A DNA stretch of 64,000 bases. Origin: Streptomyces prunicolor NBRC 13075. Lineage in GTDB: Bacteria > Actinomycetota > Actinomycetes > Streptomycetales > Streptomycetaceae. The stretch is from positions 23,141 to 87,140 of the forward strand of contig NZ_BARF01000013.1 of the NCBI RefSeq assembly GCF_000367365.1. Direction: 5' to 3'. The position numbers and the translations under genes are program-made. Numbering within the stretch: position 1 is the stretch's first letter; each line of letters begins with the position of its first letter. The notes beneath the pieces were generated by a model. That model did no database searches. It was not told where the DNA came from and worked only from the letters and a program-made list of their open reading frames with translations. Below, piece after piece: positions 26,201 to 35,535 of the stretch.

Positions 26201-27519
26201 TCAGAAACCGGAGACGCCGCGCGCCTCGAGGACCTGCTTGAACTGGTCCTCGGCAGCCTGGGCGACCTGGAGCGGGGTCTTCTTGCCGTAGATCATGTCG
26301 GCGAGCGCGAGGTGCAGGTCCGGGGCGGTGAGCGCCTTGACCTGGAAGACGCCCTGGGCGCTGGAGAGGGCCTTGGCCTGGGCGATCGCGGTCTGCGGCA
26401 GACCGTCGGGGTTGGCCACCGAAGGCTCCACCGACACCAGCTTGTTGGCCTTGATGTAGGCCGGGTAGTCCGGGCCGAGCCAGAAGGACATGAACTGCCG
26501 GGCCGCGTTCTGCCGCTTGGTGTCACCGGTGTTGAAGGCGACGACACCGTTCGTCTGGTCCGGCGAGTACTCGGCCTTGGCGGAGCTGTTGGCGATCGGG
26601 AACCAGCCGAGCTTCTTGTCCATCTCCGCCGTGCTGGAGGTGGCCTGGATCTCGGACTGGAGCGCGGTGACGTTCACGGCCATCGCGGCGGTGCCGTCCA
26701 TGATCGCCTTGCCCTGGTCGACGAACGTGGCCGTCTTGTAGTTCTTCTGCGCCAGACCGCCGTCGAGGACCTTCGTCTTGTACTTGGTGATCGCGGCGAC
26801 GATGGTCTTGTTGGTCCAACTGTCCTTGTTCTTGTTGAGGTTGTGCCAGAAGGACTGCGGCAGATCCGTCATCTGCACCTGCACCTGCCACTGCAACGGC
26901 CACTTGTCGCCGCCGACCTCGAAGAACGGCGCGACGCCCGAGACCTTCGACTTGATCTTCGCGGCGTCGGCGAGCAGCTCGTCGTAGCTGCTCGGCAGGG
27001 TGGTGATGCCGGCCTTCGCGAAGACGTCCTTGTTGTAGTAGACGCCGAGGACCGCGGGGCTGGTGACGATGGCCGCGTAGCGGTGACCGTCGACCTGGCC
27101 GAGGGTCTTCTCCGTGGTGCCGAGCTTGGCGACCCAGTCCTCGTTGTCCAGGATCAGCAGGTTCTTGGCCGGCTGCACGAACGGCAGGGTGCTGCCCGTG
27201 GGCTGCCAGAACATCAGGTCCGGCTTGACGCCCGAGGCGAGCTTGGTCGGGACGTTCGACTCGTACGGGTCCGGTATGACCTCGGTGCTGATCTTGGCGC
27301 CGGTGGCCTTCTCGAACGGAACGCCTCGATGGCCTGCTTGGGCTCCGAGACGCTGTTCTGGGCGACCCACATGGTGAGCTTGACGCCCTTGAGGGAGGCG
27401 GTCGGGTTGACCGAACCCTCGGGCGCGGCGGCCGTGGTGGCACCCGTGCTGTCACTGCACGCGGTCGCGGTCAGCCCGAGGACACAGGCGGTGGCAAGGA
27501 CGGAGACGGCTCTTCTCAT
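26201..27519 (-). pseudogene. Carbohydrate ABC solute-binding lipoprotein, frameshifted near the N-terminus
   Basis: SBP_bac_1-type sugar-binding protein. ATG 27519 begins MRRAVSVLATACV, with a lipobox ending at C21 (LTATAC) and a good first strand (KLTMWVAQNSVSEPKQAIEAF). The frame is then lost at about 27316, and the rest (FEKATGAKISTEVI onward to stop 26201) is in another frame. The sequence at the break reads GCGTTCCGTTCGAG; removing one CGTTC copy restores an uninterrupted 437-residue protein. A tandem 5-bp duplication is therefore the simplest cause, though one missing base is an alternative. As it stands the importer would lack its receptor. Confidence 0.85.
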
Positions 27520-27661
27520 GTCGGATCCCTGTTCGTACGCGGAAGGGAGGAAGGCAGGGCGGTGCTGCGGAGTTGTGCGACGGCTGCGGGGAGGGCGGCC
27601 GACGGATACGGCGAGCGCGGCGGACGTAACGGATGGGGCGACGGCGGACCTCCGGTCCGGC

Positions 27662-28729
27662 TCACGCGTCCCGTGGCCCCGAGCTCTCCCGGAGAATGAG
27701 GGTGGGTTCGGCCGGTACCGGCGCCGATTCCTGCTGATCGGTGTCGAGTTGGGCGCGCAGCAGCCCGAACGCGGCGCGGCCAAGACCGTGGAAGTCCATG
27801 CGGACGGTGGTGAGGGACGGGGTGACGAATGCGGAGTGCGGGGCGTCGTCGAAGCCGATGACGCTGACGTCCTCCGGGACCCGCCGGCCCGCGTGATGCA
27901 GGGCCCGCAGTACACCCAGCGCCAGGTCGTCGTTGCCGCACAGGATCGCGGTGACGTCCTTGTTCCGGGCGAGCTTCTTCCCCGCCTCGTAGCCGGCCTG
28001 GGCGTCCCAGCCCTTGCCCGACGTCGGGGGAGGGGTGACGCCGGCCGCTTCCAGGGCCTGGCGCCAGCCCTCGGCGCGCGGTGCCAGGCGGCGGGTTCCG
28101 GTCGAGGCGGGGATCGCCACGTAGTGGACGGTCTCGTGCCCGAGTGACAGCAGGTGCTCGGTGGCGGCCCGGGCCGCCTCACGGTCGTCGGCCCACACCG
28201 CGGGACGGCTCGGTGTCCGGCCCGGCCGTGGCGCCTCCACCAGCGCCGCGCACGGCACATGCGCCGGTACGCGGTCCAGGGCCGCGGCACCGATCGCGTC
28301 GAAGCCGATGACCACCACGCCGCCACCGGTGTCGGCGGCCGCGGCGATCGTGCGGTCCAGGTCGTCCTCCGGGGTCACGACCCGTACGCCGAGCGCGTAT
28401 CCGGCGGCGCGGGACGCCTCCTCCAGGCCCTGCAGGGTGGCCGCATAGCCGTAGAGGACGGTGTTCGACGTGATGACCGTGACCGAGCGGGTGACCCCGC
28501 TGGCCAGGGCGAACGCGGTGGCGTTGCGTCGGAAGCCGAGGGTCTGGATGGCGGCGTCGACGCGCTTTCGGGTCTCCTCCTTGACGTTCGGGTGGCCGTT
28601 GATGACCCGCGAAACGGTCTGGTAGGAGACGCCTGCGGCAGCCGCGACGTCGCGGATACTGGCGGCTTTCTGCGGCCCCTGAGGGGGGTCGCCGTGGCCG
28701 CCGAAGCTTGTGTGACCGGTCACATCCAT
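27662..28729 (-). CDS. LacI-family transcriptional regulator of the glycoside hydrolase/ABC cluster
   Basis: A 355-residue LacI/GalR regulator: helix-turn-helix SIRDVAAAAGVSYQTVSRVIN near residues 24-45, then an effector-binding domain with GFDDAPHSAFVTPSLTTVRMD. ATG 28729 was chosen because it directly precedes the DNA-binding domain; longer in-frame sequence runs through the promoter and into the alpha-galactosidase start. Two TGTGA-N4-TCACA palindromes overlap the start, suggesting autoregulation. It is 142 bases upstream of the binding-protein gene on the same strand and divergent from the alpha-galactosidase. Confidence 0.88.
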   Translation of the reverse strand: MDVTGHTSFGGHGDPPQGPQKAASIRDVAAAAGVSYQTVSRVINGHPNVKEETRKRVDAAIQTLGFRRNATAFALASGVTRSVTVITSNTVLYGYAATLQGLEEASRAAGYALGVRVVTPEDDLDRTIAAAADTGGGVVVIGFDAIGAAALDRVPAHVPCAALVEAPRPGRTPSRPAVWADDREAARAATEHLLSLGHETVHYVAIPASTGTRRLAPRAEGWRQALEAAGVTPPPTSGKGWDAQAGYEAGKKLARNKDVTAILCGNDDLALGVLRALHHAGRRVPEDVSVIGFDDAPHSAFVTPSLTTVRMDFHGLGRAAFGLLRAQLDTDQQESAPVPAEPTLILRESSGPRDA

Positions 28730-28752
28730 GCGAGGATTGTGAGCGGTCACAA
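28711..28752. promoter_or_regulatory. Twin LacI-type operators between the regulator and the alpha-galactosidase
   Basis: TGTGACCGGTCACA (28711-28724) is a perfect palindrome lying inside codons 2-7 of the LacI gene. TTGTGA-GCGG-TCACAA (28737-28752) is a second inverted repeat upstream of its ATG. Centres are 27 bases apart. The pair would allow cooperative binding and autorepression, plus control of the divergent gene. Confidence 0.75.
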
Positions 28753-28895
28753 CGTGGGCGTCAAGAGACCGTAACTGGGGATTTACCTTTCGAACACGCC
28801 GACCGGAGCGGGGAGATCCCGCCCGGCGAGTGAGAAGCCCCAGTTCAGCGCCTGTACGAGAGCCGCAGGACCGAACTGTCCCAGAAGGGGAAATT

Positions 28896-31037
28896 GTGTT
28901 GACCGGTGTCGTCGAAACAGTCGAGAGGTCCCGTATCTGGTCGCACCCGGAGCTCGGGTTGCACGCCGTCCTGGACGCCAACGGGTCTGTGAGGCTGGGG
29001 AGTTCAGGCCAGGACTGGGACCGCCTGGTCCCCCTCGTCGAGGTCACCGCGACCGGTCACGGGCGCCTGTGGTCGGGGGAGCGCTTCATCGAGACGGCCA
29101 TCGGCGAGCGCCTGGCCTACCGCAGCCATGACACGCAGACACTGCGGGACGGCGGCCTGGAGCGTACGACGATCCGGCTCGCGGACCCGGTGACCGGACT
29201 GGCCGCCGAGGTCACCCTGGAGGCGAGCCCCGGCGCGAGCTTCCTGCGCTCACGGGTGCGGCTGGTCAACGAGGGCGTCGCTCCCCTCCGGTTGGAGAGC
29301 GTGACGACTCTGACCGTCGGCGGGATCACTTCCGCTGTTGCCGAATCCTCCGTCGCTGAATCCTCTGTCGCCGAAGACGGCCTCGACGGGCTGACGTTGC
29401 ACTGGGCGGACAACGACTGGCTCGCCGAATGCCGTTGGCACCGGGCCGAACTCCGTGACGAGGTCGTGCCGTTGAGCCGGTTCGCCCACGGGCGCGAGGG
29501 GCGCGGCTGCTTCGAGCGCTACTCGCAGGGGAGTTGGTCCACCGGCCGGCACCTCCCGGTCGCCGCCCTCACCGACCGGGAGGGCAACGCCTGGCTGTGG
29601 CAGATCGAGTCCAGCGCGGGCTGGCGCTTCGAGACCGGCGAACGCGAGGGCGCGGCCTACGTCGCCCTGTTCGGACCCGACGACGCCCACCACCAGTGGC
29701 ACCAACTCCTCGCCTCCGGTGAGGACTTCCACACCGTCCCCGCCGTCCTCGTCCGCGCGGGGACCGGCGGCCTGGACGCCGCCTTCGGCACCCTCACGGA
29801 CTACCGCCGGGGCATCCGCCGCGACCACCCCGATCACCACACCCTTCCGGTGATCTACAACGACTACATGAACACCCTGAACGGCGACCCCACCACCGAA
29901 CGGCTCCTGCCGCTCATCGAGTCGGCGGCGGCAGCGGGCGCCGAGGTCTTCGTCATCGACGCCGGCTGGTACGACGACGACGCCCAGGGCTGGTGGGACT
30001 CGGTCGGCGCGTGGGAGCCCGCGCCCAACCGTTTCCCGGGCGGCATACAGGAAGTCCTCGATGCCATCACGAAGGGTGGCATGGCCCCGGGCCTCTGGCT
30101 CGAACCCGAAGTCGTGGGCGTACGCAGCCCGTTGGCACAGACCCTGCCCCCCGAGGCGTTCTTCCGGCGCGGCGGTGTGCGCGTCACGGAACACGGACGG
30201 CACCACCTGGACCTGCGCCACCCGGCCGCCCGCGCCCACCTCGACGAGGTCGTGGACCGGCTGGTGGGGGAGTGGGGTGTCGGCTATCTGAAGCTGGACT
30301 ACAACATCAACATCGGCCCGGGCACGGAGAACGGGACCGAGAGCGCGGGCGCCGGACTGCTCGGGCACCACCGCGCCCACCTCGACTGGATGGCCGGACT
30401 CCTCGACCGCCATCCTCAACTCGTCCTGGAGAACTGCGGATCGGGCGGCCTGCGCATGGACTACGCCCAACTGGCCGTCGCCCAGCTCCAGTCCACCAGC
30501 GACCAGCAGGACCCGCTGCGCTACCCGCCCATCACCGCGGCGGCGGCCACCGCCGCGACGCCGGAGCAGGCCGCGGTGTGGGCGTACCCCCAGCCGGACC
30601 AGACCTTCGACGAGATCGCCTTCACCCTCACCGGTCCGCTCCTCGGCCGTGTCCACCTCTCCGGCTTCATCAACCTCATGGACGACGAGCAGTTCGACCT
30701 CGTCCGCTCGGCGGTCTCCGTCTACAAGGAGGTCCGGGGGGAGATCGGTACGGCGCATCCGTTCTGGCCGCTGGGTCTTCCCGGGTGGGAGGACGGGTGG
30801 ATCGCGCACGGGCTGCGGGGGGCGGAGTCGACGTACGTGATGGTGTGGAGACGGAAGTCGGACGACACCGGGCGCGCTCTCACGGTCCCGCATCTGCGCG
30901 GTGCCTCGGTGCGCGCGACCGTGCTGTATCCGGGGACCTCGGACGCGGGCGTGGAATGGGACGCGGCCGAGGGGCGGTTGACGGTGTCGCTGCCTCGCAC
31001 CGACACCGCTGTTCTCGTGCGGCTGAGCGCCGGCTGA
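28896..31037 (+). CDS. Alpha-galactosidase, GH36
   Basis: A 713-residue GH36 enzyme hydrolysing terminal alpha-galactosides. The N-terminal beta-supersandwich leads into the catalytic barrel; the nucleophile is D468 in LKLDYN and the acid/base D536 in TSDQQDP, with the family motif CGSGGLRMD between. No signal peptide is visible, so it acts inside the cell on imported oligosaccharides. GTG 28896 is preceded by AAGGGG; an earlier ATG in the same frame lacks homology. Divergent from the LacI gene and likely under its twin operators. Contains a short in-frame tandem repeat (VAESS, about 29339-29375). Confidence 0.9.
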   Translation: MLTGVVETVERSRIWSHPELGLHAVLDANGSVRLGSSGQDWDRLVPLVEVTATGHGRLWSGERFIETAIGERLAYRSHDTQTLRDGGLERTTIRLADPVTGLAAEVTLEASPGASFLRSRVRLVNEGVAPLRLESVTTLTVGGITSAVAESSVAESSVAEDGLDGLTLHWADNDWLAECRWHRAELRDEVVPLSRFAHGREGRGCFERYSQGSWSTGRHLPVAALTDREGNAWLWQIESSAGWRFETGEREGAAYVALFGPDDAHHQWHQLLASGEDFHTVPAVLVRAGTGGLDAAFGTLTDYRRGIRRDHPDHHTLPVIYNDYMNTLNGDPTTERLLPLIESAAAAGAEVFVIDAGWYDDDAQGWWDSVGAWEPAPNRFPGGIQEVLDAITKGGMAPGLWLEPEVVGVRSPLAQTLPPEAFFRRGGVRVTEHGRHHLDLRHPAARAHLDEVVDRLVGEWGVGYLKLDYNINIGPGTENGTESAGAGLLGHHRAHLDWMAGLLDRHPQLVLENCGSGGLRMDYAQLAVAQLQSTSDQQDPLRYPPITAAAATAATPEQAAVWAYPQPDQTFDEIAFTLTGPLLGRVHLSGFINLMDDEQFDLVRSAVSVYKEVRGEIGTAHPFWPLGLPGWEDGWIAHGLRGAESTYVMVWRRKSDDTGRALTVPHLRGASVRATVLYPGTSDAGVEWDAAEGRLTVSLPRTDTAVLVRLSAG

Positions 31038-31066
31038 GCCGTACGGTCGCTGGAGTCCTTACGTCC

Positions 31067-31105
31067 CGTGGAGTCCTTCCGTCCGCCGGGCCGGAGGACT
31101 CCACG
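31067..31105. terminator. Hairpin terminator of the alpha-galactosidase gene
   Basis: CGTGGAGTCCT (31067-31077) pairs perfectly with AGGACTCCACG (31095-31105), 30 bases after the stop. A near-exact 16-base direct repeat (31051-31066 and 31069-31084) suggests part of the structure arose by duplication. Confidence 0.75.
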
Positions 31106-31266
31106 GCTGTCGTTGCACGACTGATCCATCGGTGATCGTCATACGACGGATTTCGCGCAGGTTCCGTCAGAAAAGTGCCTTCAAGTGGCAATGCCGGGCT
31201 GTGGATGCTTCATCCGTTTCCCGCCCCTAGAGTTCTTGAAGTCCACTTTCGGAGGCGGGACCGATT

Positions 31267-33603
31267 GTGCAGGTATCCGTGACAAGGCAGTACACCGGTC
31301 AACCCGTCAGGACGTCGAGCTTCGTCGGCCGGCGTCAGGAGACCGCCGAGGTCAAGCGGCTGGTGGCCGCCCACCGGCTGGTGAGTCTGACCGGGACGGG
31401 CGGTGTCGGCAAGACCAGGCTGGCGCTGCACGCCGTGCCCCGGCTGGCACGGGCCTTCGCCGACGGGGTGCACATCGTGCAACTGGCGGGTGTGCGAGAC
31501 GCGTCGCTGGTGCCGCTCGCGCTGATCGAGGCGCTCAACATCCGTGACGTGTCGGGGCGTTCGCCGGTGCGGGTTCTCATCGACCAGCTCCAGGAACGGG
31601 AGTTGCTGCTCGTCCTCGACAACTGCGAACATCTGGCGGACGCGTGCGCACGGCTCGTCGAGACGCTGCTCGCGGAGACCGCGGCGGTGCGGGTGCTGGC
31701 CACCAGCAGACATCCGCTGGACGTGCCCGCCCAACACGTCCTGGAAGTACAGCCGTTGGCGACTCCGACGCCGGGCGAGCCGTTGCCGCCCAGGCCCGCG
31801 CTGGAGTACCCGGCGCTGGCCCTGTTCGCCGATCGCGCCGCCACCGTACTGCCGGGGTTCTCCCTCACCGCGGCCAACCAGGACGCGGTCGCCGCCCTGT
31901 GCCGCCGGCTGGACGGGCTGCCGCTCGCGATCGAACTGGCGGCGGTACGGATGCGCGCCCTCGGCGTGCAGCAGCTGCTCGACCGCCTCGACCGCCGCCA
32001 CCGGTTGCTGGCCGACAGCGGGGACACCGGGGGCCGTGAGGACACGCTGCCCCGGCACCGCACCCTGCGCGCGGCCGTCGACTGGAGCCACGACCTGTGC
32101 ACACCCGAGGAACAGACGGTGTGGGCGCGGGCCTCCGTCTTCGCCGGGAGCTTCGACCTGGGCGCGGCCGAGGAGGTCTGCGCCGGGCCCGGCCTCGACC
32201 GGGACGAGATGGTGGACGCCGTGGCCGGTCTGGTCGACAAGTCGCTGCTGGTCCGGGACGGCGACGCCGTCCACGCCCGGTACCGGATGCTGGAGTCGAT
32301 CCGGCAGTACGGCCTCGACCGGCTCCGCGAGGACGGCGCCCACGCGGAGGAGGCGGCCCGGCGCCGGGTGCGGGACTGGTGCCTGGACTTCGTCGAGGAG
32401 TGCGAGCGGCGCTGGTTCGGCCCCGACCAGCCGGAGTTGGTCCGCCGGCTGCACGCGGAGTCGGACCTCATCCGCTCGGCGTTCGAGTTCTGCCTGAACA
32501 CACCGGGGGAGCTGCGGGCCGGGCTGAAGCTGGCCGGGCACCTCTGGTTCTTCTGGTTCGCGACCGGCGCCCTGGTCGAGGGCAGGTACTGGCTGGAGCG
32601 ACTGCTCGCCGCCGCCCCCGAGCCGTCCGTCGCACGGGCCCGGTGCCTGTGGGCCCTGGCCCTGATGCTGCTGAGCCAGGGCAACGCGGTCCGGGCCGCA
32701 CCCCTCGTCGAGGAGGCCCGCGAACTGGCCCTGCGGCTGGGCGACGAGGCCGAGGTCGCGCATACCTTCTTCGGTCGCGGCGGCGCCTGCCTGATCAGCG
32801 GTGACTACGACCGGGCGCGGGCCGTCTACGAGGAGGCGCTCTCCCTCCCGCCGCGCGAGGGCGAGTCGATGAGCCTGGTCGGCTTCAAGTACGTGGAGCT
32901 GGCCCATGTCCTCGCCATCCAGGGCGAGTACGACCGCGCGATGGCCCTGTGCGAGGAGTTCCGGCAGGTCTGCCTGACCTACGGCGAACAGTGGGTCCAC
33001 TCCTACCTCCTGCGCATCCTCGCCTTCGCCGAGTGGGCCAAGGGCGACCGGGCGGCGGCCAGGGTCCACGCCCGGGAGTGCCTACGGCTCAAGCGGGCGG
33101 TCGGCGATGTGTTCGGCACCGGCATGACGCTGGAGCTGCTCGCCGCGGTCCACGCGCGTGACGGCGAGGGCCGCCCCGCCGCCGTACTGCTGGGCGCCGC
33201 CAAACGGATCTGGCAGGACGCCCACGTGGCGCTTGACCGCACCCCGTCCCACGGACCGGTGCGCACCGAGGCCGAGGAAGGCGCCCGCGCGCTGCTGGGC
33301 GACGCGTTCAAGAGCGCCTACCGCGAGGGCCTCGAACTCACCTCGGACCACGCGGTCGCCTACGCCCTGGGCGAGCGGGAGTCCGTGGCCCGGCCGGTGC
33401 TCGACAGCCCGCTCACCCGGCGGGAGGCGGAGGTCGCCGAGCTGATCGCGGAGGGGCTGACCAACCAGCAGATCGCCGACCGGCTGGTCGTCGCGCTGCG
33501 GACGGCGGAGGGCCATGTGGAGCGCATCCTCAGCAAGTTGGGCTTCACCTCGCGCAGCCAGGTGGCCGTCTGGGCCGAGGGACGTCGGGCCACCCGCCCG
33601 TGA
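31267..33603 (+). CDS. NB-ARC ATPase/TPR LuxR-family transcriptional regulator
   Basis: A 778-residue STAND-type regulator. Walker A GTGGVGKT is at residues 43-50, Walker B ELLLVLDNCE follows near 115, then a winged-helix region, a TPR-like helical array (about 420-690) and a C-terminal LuxR helix-turn-helix (SPLTRREAEVAELIAEGLTNQQIADRL). Such proteins bind ATP and an unknown ligand and then activate transcription. GTG 31267 starts just before QVSVTRQYTG, with a GGAGG site upstream. The two genes downstream on the same strand encode signalling proteins, a possible functional unit. Target genes are not evident. Confidence 0.85.
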   Translation: MQVSVTRQYTGQPVRTSSFVGRRQETAEVKRLVAAHRLVSLTGTGGVGKTRLALHAVPRLARAFADGVHIVQLAGVRDASLVPLALIEALNIRDVSGRSPVRVLIDQLQERELLLVLDNCEHLADACARLVETLLAETAAVRVLATSRHPLDVPAQHVLEVQPLATPTPGEPLPPRPALEYPALALFADRAATVLPGFSLTAANQDAVAALCRRLDGLPLAIELAAVRMRALGVQQLLDRLDRRHRLLADSGDTGGREDTLPRHRTLRAAVDWSHDLCTPEEQTVWARASVFAGSFDLGAAEEVCAGPGLDRDEMVDAVAGLVDKSLLVRDGDAVHARYRMLESIRQYGLDRLREDGAHAEEAARRRVRDWCLDFVEECERRWFGPDQPELVRRLHAESDLIRSAFEFCLNTPGELRAGLKLAGHLWFFWFATGALVEGRYWLERLLAAAPEPSVARARCLWALALMLLSQGNAVRAAPLVEEARELALRLGDEAEVAHTFFGRGGACLISGDYDRARAVYEEALSLPPREGESMSLVGFKYVELAHVLAIQGEYDRAMALCEEFRQVCLTYGEQWVHSYLLRILAFAEWAKGDRAAARVHARECLRLKRAVGDVFGTGMTLELLAAVHARDGEGRPAAVLLGAAKRIWQDAHVALDRTPSHGPVRTEAEEGARALLGDAFKSAYREGLELTSDHAVAYALGERESVARPVLDSPLTRREAEVAELIAEGLTNQQIADRLVVALRTAEGHVERILSKLGFTSRSQVAVWAEGRRATRP

Positions 33604-33669
33604 CGACGTACGGCCGCGAACGGAACGAAGACGTACTGCCGTGAACCGACCGACAAGGAAGGCAGACCG

Positions 33670-34647
33670 ATGGAACACGGAGAACCCACCCCGCCTGTCC
33701 CCCTCGTGAAGCACCACGCCGGCATCCACTCGTCCGACGAGGAGTTCCTGGCGGTGGTGGTGCCGTTCCTCAGGGACGGCATCCTCGCCGAGGACGAACC
33801 GGACCCGGTGGTCATCACCACCCCGCGCAAACTGGACCTGCTGCGGGACGTGCTCGGCCCCGACGCCCGCCAGGTCGACTTCCGCGACTCCGCCCGCTGG
33901 TACCGCGGCAGCCCCGCGAACAGCATGGCCACCGCCCTCGACTACTACGTCACGCACGCGAGCCCCGAGGGCCTGCTCCACATGACGGGCGAGCCGGTCT
34001 GGGACGGCCGCACAGCACGCCAGATCCCCGAGTGGAAACGCTACGAGGCACTCGCCACCGAACTTTTCACCGGCGCCCCGCCCGACCTGATGTGCCTGTA
34101 CGACACCCGGACCGCCCCGCCCGACGTCGTCGACGCGGCCCGGCACACCCACCCGACGGAGCTCAACCGGCAAGGCGTGCAGCCCAGTTCGCTCTTCACG
34201 GAGCCCGCCGTCTACGCGACCCAGGGCCTCGGCCCGCTGCCCGCGCCGCCGCCGGACGCGGTCGGGGTCGGCCTCGACGGGGACCTGACCGCCGGTCACC
34301 GGTTCGCGGCGGACCAGGCACGGGCCCGCGGCATGGCCCCCGAGGAGGCGGCCCGGTTCGGGCAGGCCGTGTCCGGCGCCACGCGCTACGCGGCTTCCCA
34401 GGGCTGCGACAGCGCGCACCTGCGGCTGTGGTCGACCCGGCAGCGCATCATCTGCGAGGTGCGCACCCCGCGCGGCCGTATCACCGACCCGTTCCTCGGC
34501 TTCCGGCCGCCGGGTGCCGAAGCGCGGCCGGAGGACGGGCTCTGGCACACCCGCCAGGTCTGCGAGTTCGTGGACATGCGGTCCGGCGACGAGGCGCGGG
34601 AAGGCTGGACCATCCGGATGGAGACGGCCCTCGTCACGGCAGGTTGA
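33670..34647 (+). CDS. MEDS-domain sensor protein with degenerate histidine-kinase-like ATPase region
   Basis: A 325-residue protein. Residues about 15-180 resemble the MEDS (MEthanogen/methylotroph, DcmR Sensory) domain, with LVKHHAGIHSSDEEFLAVVVPFL at the start. The C-terminal 110 residues look like a degraded HATPase domain without clear N, G1 or G2 boxes. Proteins of this layout in Streptomyces sit beside anti-sigma ATPases and probably act as switch partners. It starts 67 bases after the LuxR regulator and precedes an RsbW-like gene, so the three may be one pathway. Ligand unknown. Confidence 0.7.
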   Translation: MEHGEPTPPVPLVKHHAGIHSSDEEFLAVVVPFLRDGILAEDEPDPVVITTPRKLDLLRDVLGPDARQVDFRDSARWYRGSPANSMATALDYYVTHASPEGLLHMTGEPVWDGRTARQIPEWKRYEALATELFTGAPPDLMCLYDTRTAPPDVVDAARHTHPTELNRQGVQPSSLFTEPAVYATQGLGPLPAPPPDAVGVGLDGDLTAGHRFAADQARARGMAPEEAARFGQAVSGATRYAASQGCDSAHLRLWSTRQRIICEVRTPRGRITDPFLGFRPPGAEARPEDGLWHTRQVCEFVDMRSGDEAREGWTIRMETALVTAG

Positions 34648-34790
34648 CGAACCGGCCCGTGGATCCGGGTAGTTCCCCCCGTGCCTCGAAGGGCACGGCG
34701 GACGCATGGTGGATACGAGGCCGGGTCTGTTGGCGGACCCCGCCTCCCACCACACGGACCGAACGCCCCAGGGGCCGAAGGGAAACGACC

Positions 34791-35474
34791 ATGCCGAACG
34801 ACCGTCGACGCGGCCTGCCGACCGTGGGCGATGGCTGCACCACGATCCTGGGCCCGGGAAAGTCCTCGGTCCGCCAGGCCAGGGAACTCGTCCGCAAACG
34901 GCTCGCCGAATACGGCCTCCAGGACCTGGTGGACATCGCCGAACTGCTGGTCAGCGAACTCGCCACCAACGCCGTCGTGCACGCGGGCGGCCGCTACCGG
35001 CTCACCCTGACCCTGGGCGTCGGCACCCTGCGCTGCGAGGTGGCGGACGAGCGGCGCCACCTTCCCCGACCGCCGCACCGGCACGCCGAGCGCGACGACC
35101 ACCTCGACGTCGACCCCGACAGCGAGAACGGCCGCGGGCTGTTCCTGGTCGACGCGCTCGCCCACCGCTGGGGCAGCCGCCTCGTCGAGGAGGGCAAGGA
35201 GGTCTGGTTCGAGCTGGAGACCGACGCGCCGGACAGCACGGGCGACAACGCGGCGGAGACGGACGTACACCTCCCGGCCCCGGCCCGGCCGCGGGCCCAA
35301 GAGCCGCACGGCTGTGCCGAGTTGGATCACGAGCGGGCGGATCACCACTACAGCCCTGACGGCGACCGCGCCGAGGATCTCGGGCTGCTCGGCCGGTACC
35401 GCCCACGGCGTCCGGTGCCGGGAACGGTGTCGCGGGCGCCCCATGGTTCGGTGTCGGCCGCTGTTTCCGCTTGA
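34791..35474 (+). CDS. RsbW-like ATP-binding protein (HATPase_c_2), possible anti-sigma factor
   Basis: A 227-residue protein. Residues 20-145 form a GHKL ATPase: the N box is ELLVSELATNAVVHA and the G2-like box ENGRGLFLVDALA. The remaining 80 residues are Pro/His/Arg-rich and probably disordered. These kinases bind sigma factors or phosphorylate anti-anti-sigma factors in the SigB-like networks of Streptomyces. ATG 34791 was chosen by its GAAGGGAAACG site; upstream frame is open but lies over the MEDS gene. The two large SpoIIE phosphatases at 49.9-55.2 kb could be functional opposites. Confidence 0.75.
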   Translation: MPNDRRRGLPTVGDGCTTILGPGKSSVRQARELVRKRLAEYGLQDLVDIAELLVSELATNAVVHAGGRYRLTLTLGVGTLRCEVADERRHLPRPPHRHAERDDHLDVDPDSENGRGLFLVDALAHRWGSRLVEEGKEVWFELETDAPDSTGDNAAETDVHLPAPARPRAQEPHGCAELDHERADHHYSPDGDRAEDLGLLGRYRPRRPVPGTVSRAPHGSVSAAVSA

Positions 35475-35535
35475 GCACGTCCACCGGTGAGCACGGCCAC
35501 TGGTGAGCACGGCCACTGGTGAGCACGTCTATGGG
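35472..35535. repeat. Four tandem 16-bp repeats filling a convergent intergenic gap
   Basis: Units start at 35472, 35488, 35504 and 35520. The two central copies, TGAGCACGGCCACTGG, are identical; the outer ones differ at 2-4 positions. The first copy begins with the stop codon of the RsbW-like gene and the last covers the stop of the PAP2 gene. No stem is evident, so it is a minisatellite rather than a terminator. Confidence 0.9.

Noticed and set aside
26900..27455. A second open frame over the binding-protein gene that could be read as a separate protein.
   Set aside because: It is an Arg/Gly-rich shadow; the binding-protein homology lies in the other two frames, joined by the CGTTC duplication.
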